Positions 9,512 to 21,362 are shown, counted from the stretch's first letter. The stretch is DNA of 64,000 nucleotides from Arthrobacter yangruifuii (GCF_009192775.1 NZ_VTFX01000005.1:434001-498000), one strand, 5' to 3'. Numbers and translations: made by a program. Notes: a model not told the origin generated them from the letters alone.

Positions 9512-10036
9512 ATGGCGGGACTACTGGCGGGCTACTGGGCGCACGGCACGGCGGGGAGCACTGCGGCGGCGGTGCTGCTCGGCCTGGCGCTGGCCTGGTT
9601 TGCGGTCCTGGCCCTCCGCCTGGCCGTAAGCGACGTCCGCACCCGGCGGCTGCCCAACGCACTGGTCCTGCCGTCCTATCCCGTGGCCGGCGGACTGCTG
9701 GCGGGCGCGGCGTTCAGTGCGGGGGAGCCGGGCCGCGGTGCCGGGGCGGTGCTGGGGGCAGCAGTCCTCTGGTCCGGGTTTTTTGCCCTCCGGCTCCTGA
9801 GCCGGGCAGGGCTGGGCTTCGGGGACGTCAAGCTCGCCGGGCTGCTGGGCCTCTACCTGGGTTTCCTCGGACCGGCGCAGGTCCTGGCCGGGACGGTGGC
9901 CGCGTTTGTCTTCGGCGGACTCTGGGGGCTGGGACTCATCCTCACGGGCCGCGGTACGGCGTCATCGACCGTGGCATTCGGGCCGTTCCTGCTCCTGGGC
10001 GCTGCCGTGGCCATGCTGGCCCCTGGCCTAGAGTAG
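9512..10036 (+). CDS. A24 family prepilin peptidase (TadV/CpaA-like)
   Basis: 174-residue polytopic aspartyl protease of the type IV prepilin peptidase family, which removes prepilin leader peptides. Both aspartate motifs are visible: SDVRTRRLPN and GFGDVKLAG. It lacks the N-terminal methyltransferase/zinc region of full PilD, so it is the short Tad type. No pilin or Tad assembly gene is in the window, so it stands alone between phoH2 and a Nudix gene. An alternative GTG start lies at 9503. Confidence 0.85.
   Translation: MAGLLAGYWAHGTAGSTAAAVLLGLALAWFAVLALRLAVSDVRTRRLPNALVLPSYPVAGGLLAGAAFSAGEPGRGAGAVLGAAVLWSGFFALRLLSRAGLGFGDVKLAGLLGLYLGFLGPAQVLAGTVAAFVFGGLWGLGLILTGRGTASSTVAFGPFLLLGAAVAMLAPGLE
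10029..10034 (+). promoter_or_regulatory. Leaderless -10 box of Nudix gene
   Basis: TAGAGT, 6 bases before the ATG at 10041. It sits over the stop codon of the preceding prepilin peptidase gene. Confidence 0.55.
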
Positions 10037-10040
10037 ATCC

Positions 10041-10511
10041 ATGCCTACCCCTGATTTTGTCCTGTCCCTGCGCGAACGGATCGGGCACGATCCCCTCTGG
10101 CTTCCCGGTGTCACAGCCGTGGTGTTCAACGCCGAAGGGCAGGTGCTGCTGGGCCGCCGGGCGGACAACGGGAGGTGGGCGCTGATCACCGGAATGCTGG
10201 ATCCGGGGGAGGAGCCCGGCCCTGGAGCGCTGCGCGAGGTGGAGGAGGAGACGGGAGTTCATGCCGAAATTGTGCATCTCATCCACGTGGGCTCCCACGG
10301 ACCGGTGACCTTTCCCAACGAGGATGTGTGTTCCTTCCTGAACCTTGCCTTCAGCTGCCGGTATGTCGAGGGAACCGCCCGGGTGAACGACGACGAATCC
10401 ACCGACGTGGGCTGGTATGACCTGGATGCCCTGCCGACGCTGAGTGAAAGGCACCGCATGCTGATTGATCTGGCCCTGACGGCAGACGGTGTGCCGGCCT
10501 TCCAGCGCTGA
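10041..10511 (+). CDS. Nudix hydrolase
   Basis: 156-residue single-domain Nudix pyrophosphohydrolase. The complete Nudix box GX5EX7REUXEEXGU is visible, beginning GMLDPGEE and ending REVEEETGV. Nudix enzymes cleave nucleoside diphosphates linked to another moiety; the substrate cannot be told from the sequence. The TAGAGT box ahead implies a leaderless transcript of its own. A strong hairpin follows the stop and separates it from the convergent exporter gene. Confidence 0.88.
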   Translation: MPTPDFVLSLRERIGHDPLWLPGVTAVVFNAEGQVLLGRRADNGRWALITGMLDPGEEPGPGALREVEEETGVHAEIVHLIHVGSHGPVTFPNEDVCSFLNLAFSCRYVEGTARVNDDESTDVGWYDLDALPTLSERHRMLIDLALTADGVPAFQR

Positions 10512-10532
10512 GCCGTCCGCTGCAGCAAAGGG

Positions 10533-10564
10533 AAGGGCCGTCCCGCAGCAGCGGGACGGCCCTT
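10533..10564. terminator. Bidirectional terminator between Nudix and MFS genes
   Basis: Perfect 14-base arms, aagggccgtcccgc and its complement, around an AGCA loop (10547-10550). The stem carries A/T flanks on both sides and serves both convergent genes. Confidence 0.85.
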
Positions 10565-10587
10565 CTTCGGATGGAGCAGCGGAGCGG

Positions 10588-12949
<2,362 letters not shown>

Positions 12950-12953
<4 letters not shown>

Positions 12954-12988
12954 AAAGTGAAGTTTTGCACCTTGGGGCACAAAGTGCA
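12950..12988. promoter_or_regulatory. Paired operator of the TetR-MFS operon
   Basis: Two 11-base palindromes, TCAC-AAA-GTGA (12950-12960) and GCAC-AAA-GTGC (12977-12987), lie 27 bases apart centre to centre. The second is also part of a wider imperfect palindrome beginning TGCACCTT and ending AAAGTGCA (12966-12988). Position over the TetR start suggests the TetR binding site. Confidence 0.55.
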
Positions 12989-13013
12989 ATGGAAGCCGGT
13001 GGTGTCGATATGG

Positions 13014-13049
13014 AGCAGGGCACCCGGCTCGTCGGCCGGATGCCCTGCT
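13014..13049 (-). terminator. Hairpin after fumC
   Basis: AGCAGGGCA (13014-13022) pairs with TGCCCTGCT (13041-13049), with a small inner GC stem. It lies 60-100 bases past the fumC stop on the minus strand. There is no clear T tract. Confidence 0.5.
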
Positions 13050-13112
13050 GCCGCCGTCGTGCCGCTTCAGGGGCGGCAGGAGTGCGGTGTTAGTGGCGGG
13101 AAGTCAGTCCGA

Positions 13113-14534
13113 CTACGCCTGCGGCGGCTTCGTCATGGACAGGACGTCAAGTGCCTTGTCCAGCTGCTCCACGGTGAGCTCGCCGCGCTCCAGGTAGCCG
13201 AGGTCTTCGACGGCCTGGCGGATGGTCTTGCCCTCCTTGACGGAGTACTTGGCGATCTTGGCGGCGTTCTCGTAGCCGATGAACTTGTTCAGCGGGGTCA
13301 CGATGGAGGGGGAAGCCTCGGCGAGGTAACGTGCCCGCTCCACATTGGCTTCAATGCCGTCGATCATCTTGTCCGCCATCACGCGGGAGGAGTTGGACAG
13401 CAGGCGGATGGACTCCAGCAGGTTCGCGGCAATCACCGGGATGCCTACGTTCAGTTCAAAGTAGCCGAAGGTGCCGGCCCAGGCGACGGCGGCGTCGTTG
13501 CCCACTACCTGTGCAGCAACCTGCAGGACGGCTTCGGAGATGACCGGGTTGACCTTGCCCGGCATGATCGAGGAGCCCGGCTGCAGATCGGGGATGGCGA
13601 TTTCGCCCAGGCCGGTGTTGGGGCCGGAGCCCATCCAGCGCAGGTCGTTGGCGATCTTGGAGAAGGAGACGGCGATGGTGCGGAGCATGCCGGAAACCTC
13701 GACCAGGGCGTCGCGGTTGGCCTGCGCCTCAAAGTGGTCGCGTGCCTCCGTGAGCGGCAGGCCGGTGTCGGCGGCAAGCAGCTCGATCACGCGCTGCGGG
13801 AAGCCGGCCGGGGTGTTGATGCCGGTGCCGACGGCGGTGCCGCCGAGCGGGACCTCGGCCACGCGGGGCAGGGATGCCTGCACGCGTTCGATGCCGTAGC
13901 GGACCTGGGCCGCGTAGCCGCCGAACTCCTGGCCCAGGGTGACCGGGGTGGCGTCCATCAGGTGGGTGCGGCCGGACTTGACGACGTCCTTGAATTCCTC
14001 GGCCTTGCGCTCCAGGGACACGGCCAGGTGCTCAAGGGCCGGGATGAGGTTGTTCAGCAGTGCCGAGGTGGCTGCCACGTGCACCGAGGTGGGGAAGACG
14101 TCGTTGGAGGACTGCGAGGCGTTGACGTGGTCATTCGGGTGAACGGTGGTCTCGCTGCCCGCGTCCTTCAGCGCCCGGGTGGCCAGCTCGGCCAGCACCT
14201 CGTTGGTGTTCATGTTCGACGAGGTGCCGGAGCCGGTCTGGAAGATGTCGATCGGGAACTGGTCGTTGTAGGTCCCGCCGGCGACGGCGTCGGCTGCCTT
14301 TTCGATGGCCCGGGCGCGCTCTTCGTCGAGCACGCCCAGTTCAGCGTTGGCGGTGGCGGCGGCCTTCTTGATCCGGGCAAGCGCTTCGATGTGCGAGGCT
14401 TCCAGCGTGGTGCCGGAAATGGGGAAGTTCTCCACCGCGCGCTGGGTCTGGGCGCGGTAGAGGGCGGAGGCCGGAACCCGGACCTCACCCATGGTGTCGT
14501 GTTCGATGCGGTAATCGGGGGTGTCAGAAGTCAT
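13113..14534 (-). CDS. fumC: Class II fumarate hydratase
   Basis: 473-residue fumarase of the TCA cycle that interconverts fumarate and malate without an iron-sulfur cluster. The superfamily signature [11 protein letters not shown] (near residue 318), the [13 protein letters not shown] active-site segment and [14 protein letters not shown] near the N-terminus are all present. Length is typical. The ATG at 14534 lies seven bases after a TAGGCT box, so the transcript is probably leaderless. The gene order fumC-glpX with a DUF4245 gene matches M. tuberculosis Rv1098c-Rv1100, with carbonic anhydrase inserted. Confidence 0.95.
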   Translation of the reverse strand: MTSDTPDYRIEHDTMGEVRVPASALYRAQTQRAVENFPISGTTLEASHIEALARIKKAAATANAELGVLDEERARAIEKAADAVAGGTYNDQFPIDIFQTGSGTSSNMNTNEVLAELATRALKDAGSETTVHPNDHVNASQSSNDVFPTSVHVAATSALLNNLIPALEHLAVSLERKAEEFKDVVKSGRTHLMDATPVTLGQEFGGYAAQVRYGIERVQASLPRVAEVPLGGTAVGTGINTPAGFPQRVIELLAADTGLPLTEARDHFEAQANRDALVEVSGMLRTIAVSFSKIANDLRWMGSGPNTGLGEIAIPDLQPGSSIMPGKVNPVISEAVLQVAAQVVGNDAAVAWAGTFGYFELNVGIPVIAANLLESIRLLSNSSRVMADKMIDGIEANVERARYLAEASPSIVTPLNKFIGYENAAKIAKYSVKEGKTIRQAVEDLGYLERGELTVEQLDKALDVLSMTKPPQA

Positions 14535-14541
14535 GTCCCCC

Positions 14542-14547
14542 AGCCTA
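14542..14547 (-). promoter_or_regulatory. Leaderless -10 box of fumC
   Basis: TAGGCT on the minus strand, 7 bases before the fumC ATG and 28 bases past the carbonic anhydrase stop. Confidence 0.55.
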
Positions 14548-14575
14548 ATCTGCGAAGCCGCCGCAGTAGAAACTG

Positions 14576-15238
14576 CTACTTGGGCAGTGCCGAGCGCAGG
14601 ACGGCCGGGTGCTCCAGGGCGCCGAAACCGGAAACGAGTTCCGCGTTGCCCTCCGCCAGCCGGTAGGACAGGCCGATTACGGCCACGCGTCCTTCGTCGA
14701 CTGCCGCGGAAATGAGCCGGGAGCTTTCCACCAGGCGCTCGGCGGTCTGCTTCGTGTGTTCCACCACCATGTCGTTGACCTCGTGCAGGTCCTTGCGCTG
14801 TGCCGCCAGCACGGACGGAGTGATCCGTTCCACGAGGGTGCGGACGTATCCGCTGGGCATGTCCCCGGTGTCCACGGTGGCTTTCGCGGCAGTGACGGCG
14901 CCGCAGTTGTCGTGGCCCAGCACCACGATGAGGGGAACCCCGAGGGTGCCCACGCTGTACTCCAGGGAGCCGAGCACGGCGTCGTCAATGACCTGTCCTG
15001 CCGTGCGGACCACAAAGGCGTCGCCGAGGCCAAGATCGAAGATGATTTCGGCGGCAAGCCGGGAATCCGAGCAGCCGAAGATCACGGCGAACGGGTTCTG
15101 CCCCTCCACCAGGGAGCTGCGGCGCGGTGCGTCCTGGTTGGGGTGCCTGGCGGTGCCGGCTACGAAACGTTCATTGCCTTCGCGGAGTTTCTGCCAGGCC
15201 TGGTCGGGGGTGATCGTTTTTTCGTTCTCTGTTTCCAC
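14576..15238 (-). CDS. Beta-class carbonic anhydrase
   Basis: 220-residue zinc enzyme that hydrates CO2 to bicarbonate. Zinc ligands Cys56, His108 and Cys111 (FGCSDSR and LGHDNCGA) and the Asp58-Arg60 dyad are visible. Length fits the family. No N-terminal signal or transmembrane helix is present, so it is cytoplasmic. GTG start at 15238 is seven bases after TAATCT (leaderless). It is upstream of fumC on the same strand but each has its own promoter box. Confidence 0.92.
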   Translation of the reverse strand: METENEKTITPDQAWQKLREGNERFVAGTARHPNQDAPRRSSLVEGQNPFAVIFGCSDSRLAAEIIFDLGLGDAFVVRTAGQVIDDAVLGSLEYSVGTLGVPLIVVLGHDNCGAVTAAKATVDTGDMPSGYVRTLVERITPSVLAAQRKDLHEVNDMVVEHTKQTAERLVESSRLISAAVDEGRVAVIGLSYRLAEGNAELVSGFGALEHPAVLRSALPK

Positions 15239-15245
15239 GCTACAG

Positions 15246-15251
15246 AGATTA
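15246..15251 (-). promoter_or_regulatory. Leaderless -10 box of carbonic anhydrase gene
   Basis: TAATCT on the minus strand, 7 bases before the GTG start at 15238. Confidence 0.5.
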
Positions 15252-15285
15252 CTCCCTCGGGCGCCGGCCCGTGCGGCGGGCGGCG

Positions 15286-15879
15286 TCAGTTGCCGCGCAG
15301 GTCCCGGACCGCCTGCTCGGCGAGGACATCGAATTCGGCCAGGTCGGCGGAACCGGAGAGCAGGATGGTCTGGCCCTCGATCTCCGTGACCAGGGTTGCC
15401 TCTCCGTTGGAGGAATCGCGCAGTTCCCAGGCGACGCCGCCGGCCGGCCGTTCGCCGGCAACCGTGGAGTTGCCGGTGTGCTCGTAGATCCAGGTGGGAT
15501 TGGCGGCGTTGGTCTGGGTCAGGGAAATGAATTCGGTGTCCGGAGTGAGATATCCCACTTCCCAGTTGGGTACGCCGTCGTTGGTGCCGGCGTTCCAGCG
15601 GGCGTAATTGGCGCTCCAGCCGTCCGGAAGCTCCACGGCCAGCGGGCGGTACCCGGCATCACCGGCCGCCTGGTTGGCCGCCGCGGCAACATCAACGTTG
15701 CGGGCCTGCATTTTGGGGGCGGGGTTCAGCAGGACCGGTACCAGGCAAAGGGCCAGCGTGAGGCCGGTGGCGATCAGCATGCCCACCACGGTGGCATTGG
15801 CCCGTTTGGCCTGCTTGCTGGTCAGGACCGGGGTTACGGGCTGGTCGGTGTGCTGGGGATCCGGCTGCGTTTCACTCAC
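15286..15879 (-). CDS. DUF4245 family membrane-anchored protein
   Basis: 197-residue protein of unknown function, usually beside glpX in actinobacteria (Rv1100 position). It has a charged N-terminal tail, one transmembrane helix (about residues 29-51, ANATVVGMLIATGLTLALC), and an extracytoplasmic domain of about 140 residues. The start is a GTG at 15879, placed so that the short hydrophilic tail precedes the helix. It is divergent from glpX with about 160 bases between starts. Confidence 0.82.
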   Translation of the reverse strand: MSETQPDPQHTDQPVTPVLTSKQAKRANATVVGMLIATGLTLALCLVPVLLNPAPKMQARNVDVAAAANQAAGDAGYRPLAVELPDGWSANYARWNAGTNDGVPNWEVGYLTPDTEFISLTQTNAANPTWIYEHTGNSTVAGERPAGGVAWELRDSSNGEATLVTEIEGQTILLSGSADLAEFDVLAEQAVRDLRGN

Positions 15880-16042
15880 CCTTCCATAATCTCTTATGCG
15901 GGCGCGATGTCCTACTCAGGAAAACAGCTGCCGCACCAAATCCATGCCGGGGTGGTGAGACAGAACACGCAGACTATGATCGGACAAAGGCCATCCGCTC
16001 CGTTGCGGGTGGTGCAGCTAAATTTCGAAGATGAGGTTTGAC

Positions 16043-17071
16043 GTGTCCAAAGGTGCCCAGTACTCCACACTTTCCCCCGCATTGGCAGTCGGGGACTCCG
16101 AGCCGGACCGCAACCTGGCACTGGAGCTCGTCCGTGTTACCGAAGCGGCAGCCATCGCCGGCGGCCACTGGGTGGGCTTCGGCGACAAGAACGCCGCCGA
16201 CGGCGCTGCCGTGGATGCCATGCGTTCACTCATTTCCACCGTCCACTTCAACGGCGTCGTGGTCATTGGCGAGGGTGAGAAGGACGAAGCGCCCATGCTC
16301 TACAACGGTGAGCACGTGGGTGACGGCACCGGCGCCCTGTGCGACGTCGCAGTGGATCCGATTGACGGCACCCGCCTGACGGCACTGGGCATCAACAACG
16401 CCCTGGCCGTGCTTGCCGTGGCCGAGCGCGGCACCATGTTCGACCCGTCCGCCGTCTTCTACATGGAGAAACTGGTGACGGGTCCCGAGGCCGCCGACAT
16501 GGTGGACCTGCGCCTGCCGGTGAAGCAGAACCTGCACCTGATCGCCAAGGCCAAGGGCAAGAAGATCAACCAGCTCAACGTCATGGTGCTGGAGCGCGAC
16601 CGGCACAAGCCCCTCGTCCAGGAAATCCGCGATGCCGGTGCACGCACCCGGATGCTGATGGACGGCGACGTCGCCGGCGGCATTGCCGCGGCCCGCGAAG
16701 GCACCGACGTTGATGCGCTGATGGGCATCGGCGGAACCCCGGAAGGCATCATTACCGCCTGCGCCGTCAAGACGCTCGGCGGCGTCATCCAGGGCCGGCT
16801 GTGGCCCACCTCGGATGACGAGAAGCAGAAGGCCATCGACGCCGGCCATGATCTGGACCGTGTCATGTCCACCAATGACCTGGTCTGGAGCGACAACTGC
16901 TACTTCGCCGCAACCGGCATCACCGACGGCGACCTGCTGCGCGGCGTGCGCTACAAGAAGGACCGCGTGCTGACCCAGTCCATCGTGATGCGGTCCAAGT
17001 CCGGCACCATCCGCGTGGTGGACGGCGAGCACCAGGCCCACAAGTGGGAGTCCTACGCCCGCACGAACTAA
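16043..17071 (+). CDS. glpX: Class II fructose-1,6-bisphosphatase
   Basis: 342-residue gluconeogenic enzyme that dephosphorylates fructose 1,6-bisphosphate. Metal-binding motifs are clear: GEGEKDEAPML (residues 77-87) and DPIDGT (residues 105-110), with the lithium-sensitive phosphatase fold. This is the main FBPase type in actinobacteria. An ATG at 16031 is in frame, but the GTG at 16043 has GAGG six bases before it and is preferred. A TATGAT box at 15975-15980 could be the promoter. A very strong hairpin ends the unit. Confidence 0.94.
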   Translation: MSKGAQYSTLSPALAVGDSEPDRNLALELVRVTEAAAIAGGHWVGFGDKNAADGAAVDAMRSLISTVHFNGVVVIGEGEKDEAPMLYNGEHVGDGTGALCDVAVDPIDGTRLTALGINNALAVLAVAERGTMFDPSAVFYMEKLVTGPEAADMVDLRLPVKQNLHLIAKAKGKKINQLNVMVLERDRHKPLVQEIRDAGARTRMLMDGDVAGGIAAAREGTDVDALMGIGGTPEGIITACAVKTLGGVIQGRLWPTSDDEKQKAIDAGHDLDRVMSTNDLVWSDNCYFAATGITDGDLLRGVRYKKDRVLTQSIVMRSKSGTIRVVDGEHQAHKWESYARTN

Positions 17072-17105
17072 GGCCTCGCGGGAAAGAGCCCGCAGCCAAC
17101 CAGCG

Positions 17106-17147
17106 AACAGGCCAGGCGGCCGGGGCAACCCGGCCGCCTGGCCTGTT
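17106..17147 (+). terminator. Terminator of glpX
   Basis: Perfect 19-base arms (17106-17124 and 17129-17147) closed by a GCAA tetraloop, 34 bases after the stop. Confidence 0.85.
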
Positions 17148-17297
17148 CTGTCCGGCCGCTAGGCCGCAGTGTGCTTGGTGTCCGGGGCCTGTGCCCATAG
17201 TCGACCGTAAGAAGACAGGGGCGGAAGCGGGACAGCTCCGCCCAAAACCGCGGGCCGCGGGAGGTGCCGCTTTTTCGAGTGCAGCGGCGGAGCCAAG

Positions 17298-17303
17298 TAG
17301 GCT
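17298..17303 (+). promoter_or_regulatory. Leaderless -10 box of FemABX gene
   Basis: TAGGCT with 7 bases to the ATG at 17311. The gap itself contains GGAAG, so a leadered start cannot be excluded. Confidence 0.4.
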
Positions 17304-17310
17304 GGAAGAC

Positions 17311-18339
17311 ATGACACTGCGCGTTACCCCCTGCTCCGATGCCGTCTCCTGGAATGAAACCGTCAACCGCTTCCGCGGACATCCGCAGCAGCTGTGGGGC
17401 TGGGGAAAGACCAAGGCAGACCACGGCTGGAGGGTGGACCGCGTCCTGGTGAGCGATGAGGCGGGTGCCGTCATCGGATGTGCCCAGGTCCTGCTGCGCT
17501 CGCTGCCGTTCCCCTTCCGCGCGCTGGCCTACATTCCCCGCGGACCGCAGGGTGAACCCGGACGCGAACTGGACGTCCTCGACGCCGTCGGCGGTTATGT
17601 GAAGAGCACGCATTCCGCCGTGGCCCTGACCATCGAACCGGACTGGGACGCTGACGGGAAGCTCGCCGCAGGGCTGCCCGGCCTCGGCTTCCGGAGCAGC
17701 GACAACACCATCCTCATCGGCCGGACACTGATCCTGGACCTGCAGCGCAGCCTCGAGGACCTGTCCGGGGACATGAGCAAAAAACACCGCCAGTACATCC
17801 GCAAGTCCGGGCGCGAGGACCTGACCTACCGGCGCGTGACGCGCGCGGAAATCGCCAAGTGCCTGGCCGTGTACAAGCTCACCGCCCAGCGGGCGAACTT
17901 CGGCATCCACGAAGATGCCTACTACCTGGATATCTTCGACAACCTGGGTGAGGACTCGCCGGTCTACGCAGCCTTCAAGGGGGACGACGTCGTCGCGTTC
18001 CTCTGGCTCTCCACCAGCGATTACACCTCGTTTGAGCTTTACGGGGGCATGACGGAGGAAGGCGAACGGCTGCGGGCGAACTATGCCCTGAAGTGGCACG
18101 CCATCTCCGATATGAAGGAGCGCGGCATTACCCGCTATGACTTCAACGGCCTGCTCAATGACGGTGTCTCGAAATTCAAGATGGGCTGGGCGAAACACGA
18201 AGACCAGCTCGCCGGCACCTGGGACAAGCCGCTCTCACCGCTGTACCCGGTCTTTTCCACGGCGCTGCCGCTGGCCAAGACAGGAATGCGGAAGGCCCGC
18301 GGGGTACTCGCCGCCGTCAAGGGCCGGCTCGGCCGGTAA
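17311..18339 (+). CDS. FemABX-type aminoacyl-tRNA:peptidoglycan transferase
   Basis: 342-residue enzyme of the FemA/FemB/FemX family, two tandem GNAT-like domains. Such proteins add amino acids from aminoacyl-tRNA to the lysine side chain of peptidoglycan precursors to make the interpeptide bridge. Family marks include QQLWGWGKTK near the N-terminus, the basic KKHRQYIRKS segment and the C-terminal YDFNGLLNDGVSKFKMGWA. The long upstream open frame overlaps the glpX terminator and is not coding. Its stop is three bases from the convergent manA stop. Which residue it adds is not deducible. Confidence 0.85.
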   Translation: MTLRVTPCSDAVSWNETVNRFRGHPQQLWGWGKTKADHGWRVDRVLVSDEAGAVIGCAQVLLRSLPFPFRALAYIPRGPQGEPGRELDVLDAVGGYVKSTHSAVALTIEPDWDADGKLAAGLPGLGFRSSDNTILIGRTLILDLQRSLEDLSGDMSKKHRQYIRKSGREDLTYRRVTRAEIAKCLAVYKLTAQRANFGIHEDAYYLDIFDNLGEDSPVYAAFKGDDVVAFLWLSTSDYTSFELYGGMTEEGERLRANYALKWHAISDMKERGITRYDFNGLLNDGVSKFKMGWAKHEDQLAGTWDKPLSPLYPVFSTALPLAKTGMRKARGVLAAVKGRLGR

Positions 18340-18342
18340 GGC

Positions 18343-19677
18343 TCAGGCCCCCGAGGCCCCGAGATCCAGGCGCGGCGCGTCCGGTTCCCCGTCCGGCGCC
18401 GTCCCGACGGTCACCGCGAAGGCAAGGGCGCCGTCGTCGTGCTGGGCGGAGTCCGACGCGAGGCGGGCGGTTACCGGGGCGTCCGCTGCAGGAAGGAAAG
18501 CGCTCTGCCCGGCCTCCAGCACGAGGCTGCCGGCGGGGGAGACCAGCACAACGGTGCCCCGCACGGCGATGACCACGGCCGGACCGTTCTGCAGCACCGG
18601 CATTTCGTCCGGGAGGGTATCTCCGGGGCTGCAGGCAGGCCCCTGAGCGAGTTCCAGGCGCTGGAGCGCGAACTCCTCGAACGGCGGCCGGAACACCTGC
18701 TGTCCGGGGCCGGCTTCATCGGCGGTCAGGTACGGGATGCCCAAAGGGCGGAAATCCACGGTTTTCAGCAGCTCGGGTATGTCAACGTGCTTCGGTGTCA
18801 GGCCGCCGCGCAGGACGTTGTCGGAGGAAGCCATGACTTCCACGCCCAGGCCGTTCAGGTAGGCGTGGACGTTGCCTGCCGGCAGGTAGACGGCATCGCC
18901 GGGCTGCAGGGAGGCGCGGTTGAGCAGCAGTGAGATCAGGACACCGGGATCGCCCGGGTAATAGCCGTTCAGTTCCACCAGGGTGGCCAGTTCGCGGTCG
19001 AAGCCTGTGTCGGTGGCGTCTGCCGCGGCTGCGGCCGCGGCTTCCACTGTCGGCCGGACCGGTTCCCCGTCGCTGATGAGGGTGCTGAAGACGGTGCGCA
19101 GGCGCTCAGGTGCGGGCCGGCCGGAGGACAGCTCCGCCACGATCCACTCCAGCAGTTCCGGAACCGGCCGCCCGGAAGCGGTAACAGCCGCAGTGACGGT
19201 ACGGAACAGGTCCGCTGCCTCGGCCGGGTCCCGGAAGCCGCAGAGTGCTTCAAAGGGGGTCAGGGCGAAGATCATCTCCGGCTTATGGTGCTCGTCTTTG
19301 TAATTGCGTTCCCGGGCGCCGCGGTCAATGCCTGCTTCCTCTTCCGCCGCGTAGCCTGCCCGTGCCTGCGCGGCCGTGGGGTGGACCTGCAGCGACAGGG
19401 GAGAGCCGGCCGCCAGGATCTTCGCCAGGAAGGGCAGCTCCGGGCCGAAGCGGGCGGCGGTGTCCGCCCCCAGCATCCGCCCGGGGTCGGCAGCGATCAG
19501 CTCGTCGAGGGTCTCACTGCCGTCCACCGGCGGAACGAGTGACGACGGCGCGCCTGAATGCGCGCCGATCCACAGTTCCGCCTCGGGCTGTCCGGACGGT
19601 TCGCGGCCGAACAGCTCGGCGATGGCCGTGGTGGATCCCCACGCATAGGGTCGAAGGGTGTTCCGGAGCAGGTACAC
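18343..19677 (-). CDS. manA: Class I mannose-6-phosphate isomerase
   Basis: 444-residue zinc cupin enzyme that interconverts fructose 6-phosphate and mannose 6-phosphate, feeding GDP-mannose and mannosylated envelope material. Zinc-ligand segments are visible in LSLQVHPTAAQA and YKDEHHKPEM. The C-terminal cupin lobe contains the expected NVHAYLNGLGVEVMASSDN segment. The start is the GTG at 19677 with AAAGAGG just upstream. It closes a minus-strand run purK-purE-LCP-manA. Close relatives usually carry manA next to Trm112 and ahcY, so it appears relocated. Confidence 0.92.
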   Translation of the reverse strand: MYLLRNTLRPYAWGSTTAIAELFGREPSGQPEAELWIGAHSGAPSSLVPPVDGSETLDELIAADPGRMLGADTAARFGPELPFLAKILAAGSPLSLQVHPTAAQARAGYAAEEEAGIDRGARERNYKDEHHKPEMIFALTPFEALCGFRDPAEAADLFRTVTAAVTASGRPVPELLEWIVAELSSGRPAPERLRTVFSTLISDGEPVRPTVEAAAAAAADATDTGFDRELATLVELNGYYPGDPGVLISLLLNRASLQPGDAVYLPAGNVHAYLNGLGVEVMASSDNVLRGGLTPKHVDIPELLKTVDFRPLGIPYLTADEAGPGQQVFRPPFEEFALQRLELAQGPACSPGDTLPDEMPVLQNGPAVVIAVRGTVVLVSPAGSLVLEAGQSAFLPAADAPVTARLASDSAQHDDGALAFAVTVGTAPDGEPDAPRLDLGASGA

Positions 19678-19725
19678 GGGCCTCTTTCGGTACTCGGGGA
19701 TCGGAGGGGACGGGAACTGCGCGGA

Positions 19726-21357
19726 TCAGCCCGGGCTGCACTCGCCGTTGTTGTTCAGGAGGGCGCCGAGGGTGGCGTCATCGGCGATTTCCGCCAGGTA
19801 CTGCAGGTATTCCACCGTGATTTCGGTTTCCTCTTCCTGCGGGACCTCGGTGATCGGACTGCCGTCGGCAGCTTCGCCGTCACTCTCCGTGCCCGCCTCC
19901 GGAACCGCTTCAGGTGCGGGTTCGTCGGCAGGGGCCTCTTCCTCCGCCGGAGCAGGCGCGGGCGCCGGCTCGGCCGGGGCTGCTTCCGTGCCGGAGAGGA
20001 ACTCCTGTACCCGGGCATGGATCACGTCGAAGTCCGGATAGGTGACGAAGTTGTCTGCCGCCGAGCCGAAGTCCGGCGGACCGATGGTCATGCGCTCCAT
20101 GGGCTGGCCTTTTGCCTTCAGCGCCAGGTCCACGAAGCCGCCGAGCTGGTCCTGCGGCAGGTCGGTTTCCACGATTTCTTCACCGGCTGAGGCAATTGCC
20201 TGGAAGCGGGTGAGGAGGGTTGCGGGGTCCATCTGCTTGATCATGGCCTGCTGGACGCACTGCTGCCGGGCGATCCGGTGGTAATCGGTGACGAACTCAC
20301 GCGAGCGGGCGTACCAGAGCGCGTGGTAGCCGTCGAGGGTCTGGGTTCCCGGGGCAATCCAGCCGTCGGGCGGGTAGTGCCGGTTGGTGCCGGGGATCTC
20401 CCCGGCGGTAATGGGCACCCAGCCGCCGGAATTGATCTTGACGCCTCCCATGGCATCCACCAGCTGCTCAAAGCCGCGCATGTCCACGATCACGTAGGCC
20501 TGCACCTCCAGCCCGAGTGTGCCGCTGACGGCGTCCTTCATGGCTTCGGCCCCGGGATCGGCTGATCCGGGATACAGATCGGCGTAGTTCTCGGTCACCG
20601 TCTGGTAGAGGCTGTTGATGATGCACTCATCGCCGCAGTTGTAACCGTCGGGATAAATGTCGTGGAGCGGGGAGTCTGTGGGGAACCTGGCGTTCTGGAA
20701 GTTGCGGGGGATGCTGAAGGTCACCGGTTGGCCGGTTTTTGCATCCACGCTGATCATCGAGATGCTGTCCGGGCGCAGGCCGGTGCGGTCCTCGCCGGCG
20801 TCGCCGCCCATCAGCAGGAAGTTGTAGCGGCCGTCCACGGGATCAAGGGAGGGTCCCGAGGAAAAAATCGAGCCGAAGGTGTTCCGGCTGACGTTGAGCA
20901 GGTAGGCCCCGTAGCCGAGGGTGCCGCTGGTGGCAATCATCAGCAGGGCCAGGCAGGCGGCCACCAGGGGCCGCACATTGCGCTGGAGCAGCGGAGGACG
21001 GATGATGCGCAGCGTATTCAGGAACAGCAGTCCCCAGCCCACGGCCAGAACCGCCAGGACAATCATGATGAGGAAGGACGCCCAGCCGTGGGTCAGGATG
21101 TTGATCAGCAGTGCGCGGTTGGTGACCGCCAGCACGATGGCTGCAATAGCCGCGGCCCAGACCGTGAACGTGACCTTGAGGGCGCGCCTGCCGAGCCTCC
21201 GGTTTCCGGCGACCACCTGTGCCGAACCGGGAAGGACCAGCGTCATCAGCAGCAGGATGAAGGCGCGTTTGGTGCGCACCCCGGGGGCGGCGGCTGCGGG
21301 ATAGCGGACGGGATCGGTGTAGGAACTGCCGGTGGGATCGGAGAGTTGCTGGCTCAT
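19726..21357 (-). CDS. LytR-CpsA-Psr (LCP) family wall-polymer ligase
   Basis: 543-residue membrane protein. LCP enzymes transfer polyprenyl-phosphate-linked glycopolymers to peptidoglycan. Four hydrophobic segments occupy about residues 30-160, followed by the extracytoplasmic LCP domain (about 185-395). That domain carries the family pattern NFLLMGGDAGEDRTGLRPDSISMISVD and the arginine-rich ARSREFVTDYHRIARQQC. A Glu/Pro/Ala-rich acidic stretch (about 430-500) precedes the end. More than one N-terminal helix is more than the usual single anchor. It starts 5 bases after the purE stop. Confidence 0.88.
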   Translation of the reverse strand: MSQQLSDPTGSSYTDPVRYPAAAAPGVRTKRAFILLLMTLVLPGSAQVVAGNRRLGRRALKVTFTVWAAAIAAIVLAVTNRALLINILTHGWASFLIMIVLAVLAVGWGLLFLNTLRIIRPPLLQRNVRPLVAACLALLMIATSGTLGYGAYLLNVSRNTFGSIFSSGPSLDPVDGRYNFLLMGGDAGEDRTGLRPDSISMISVDAKTGQPVTFSIPRNFQNARFPTDSPLHDIYPDGYNCGDECIINSLYQTVTENYADLYPGSADPGAEAMKDAVSGTLGLEVQAYVIVDMRGFEQLVDAMGGVKINSGGWVPITAGEIPGTNRHYPPDGWIAPGTQTLDGYHALWYARSREFVTDYHRIARQQCVQQAMIKQMDPATLLTRFQAIASAGEEIVETDLPQDQLGGFVDLALKAKGQPMERMTIGPPDFGSAADNFVTYPDFDVIHARVQEFLSGTEAAPAEPAPAPAPAEEEAPADEPAPEAVPEAGTESDGEAADGSPITEVPQEEETEITVEYLQYLAEIADDATLGALLNNNGECSPG

Positions 21358-21362
21358 GCCGC

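Noticed and set aside
12957-14666. 569-residue plus-strand open frame opposite fumC
   Set aside because: Shadow frame; the fumarase signatures on the other strand are unmistakable.
17044-17310. N-terminal extension of the FemABX protein back to 17044
   Set aside because: It would run through the end of glpX and its strong terminator; the ATG at 17311 gives the normal family start.
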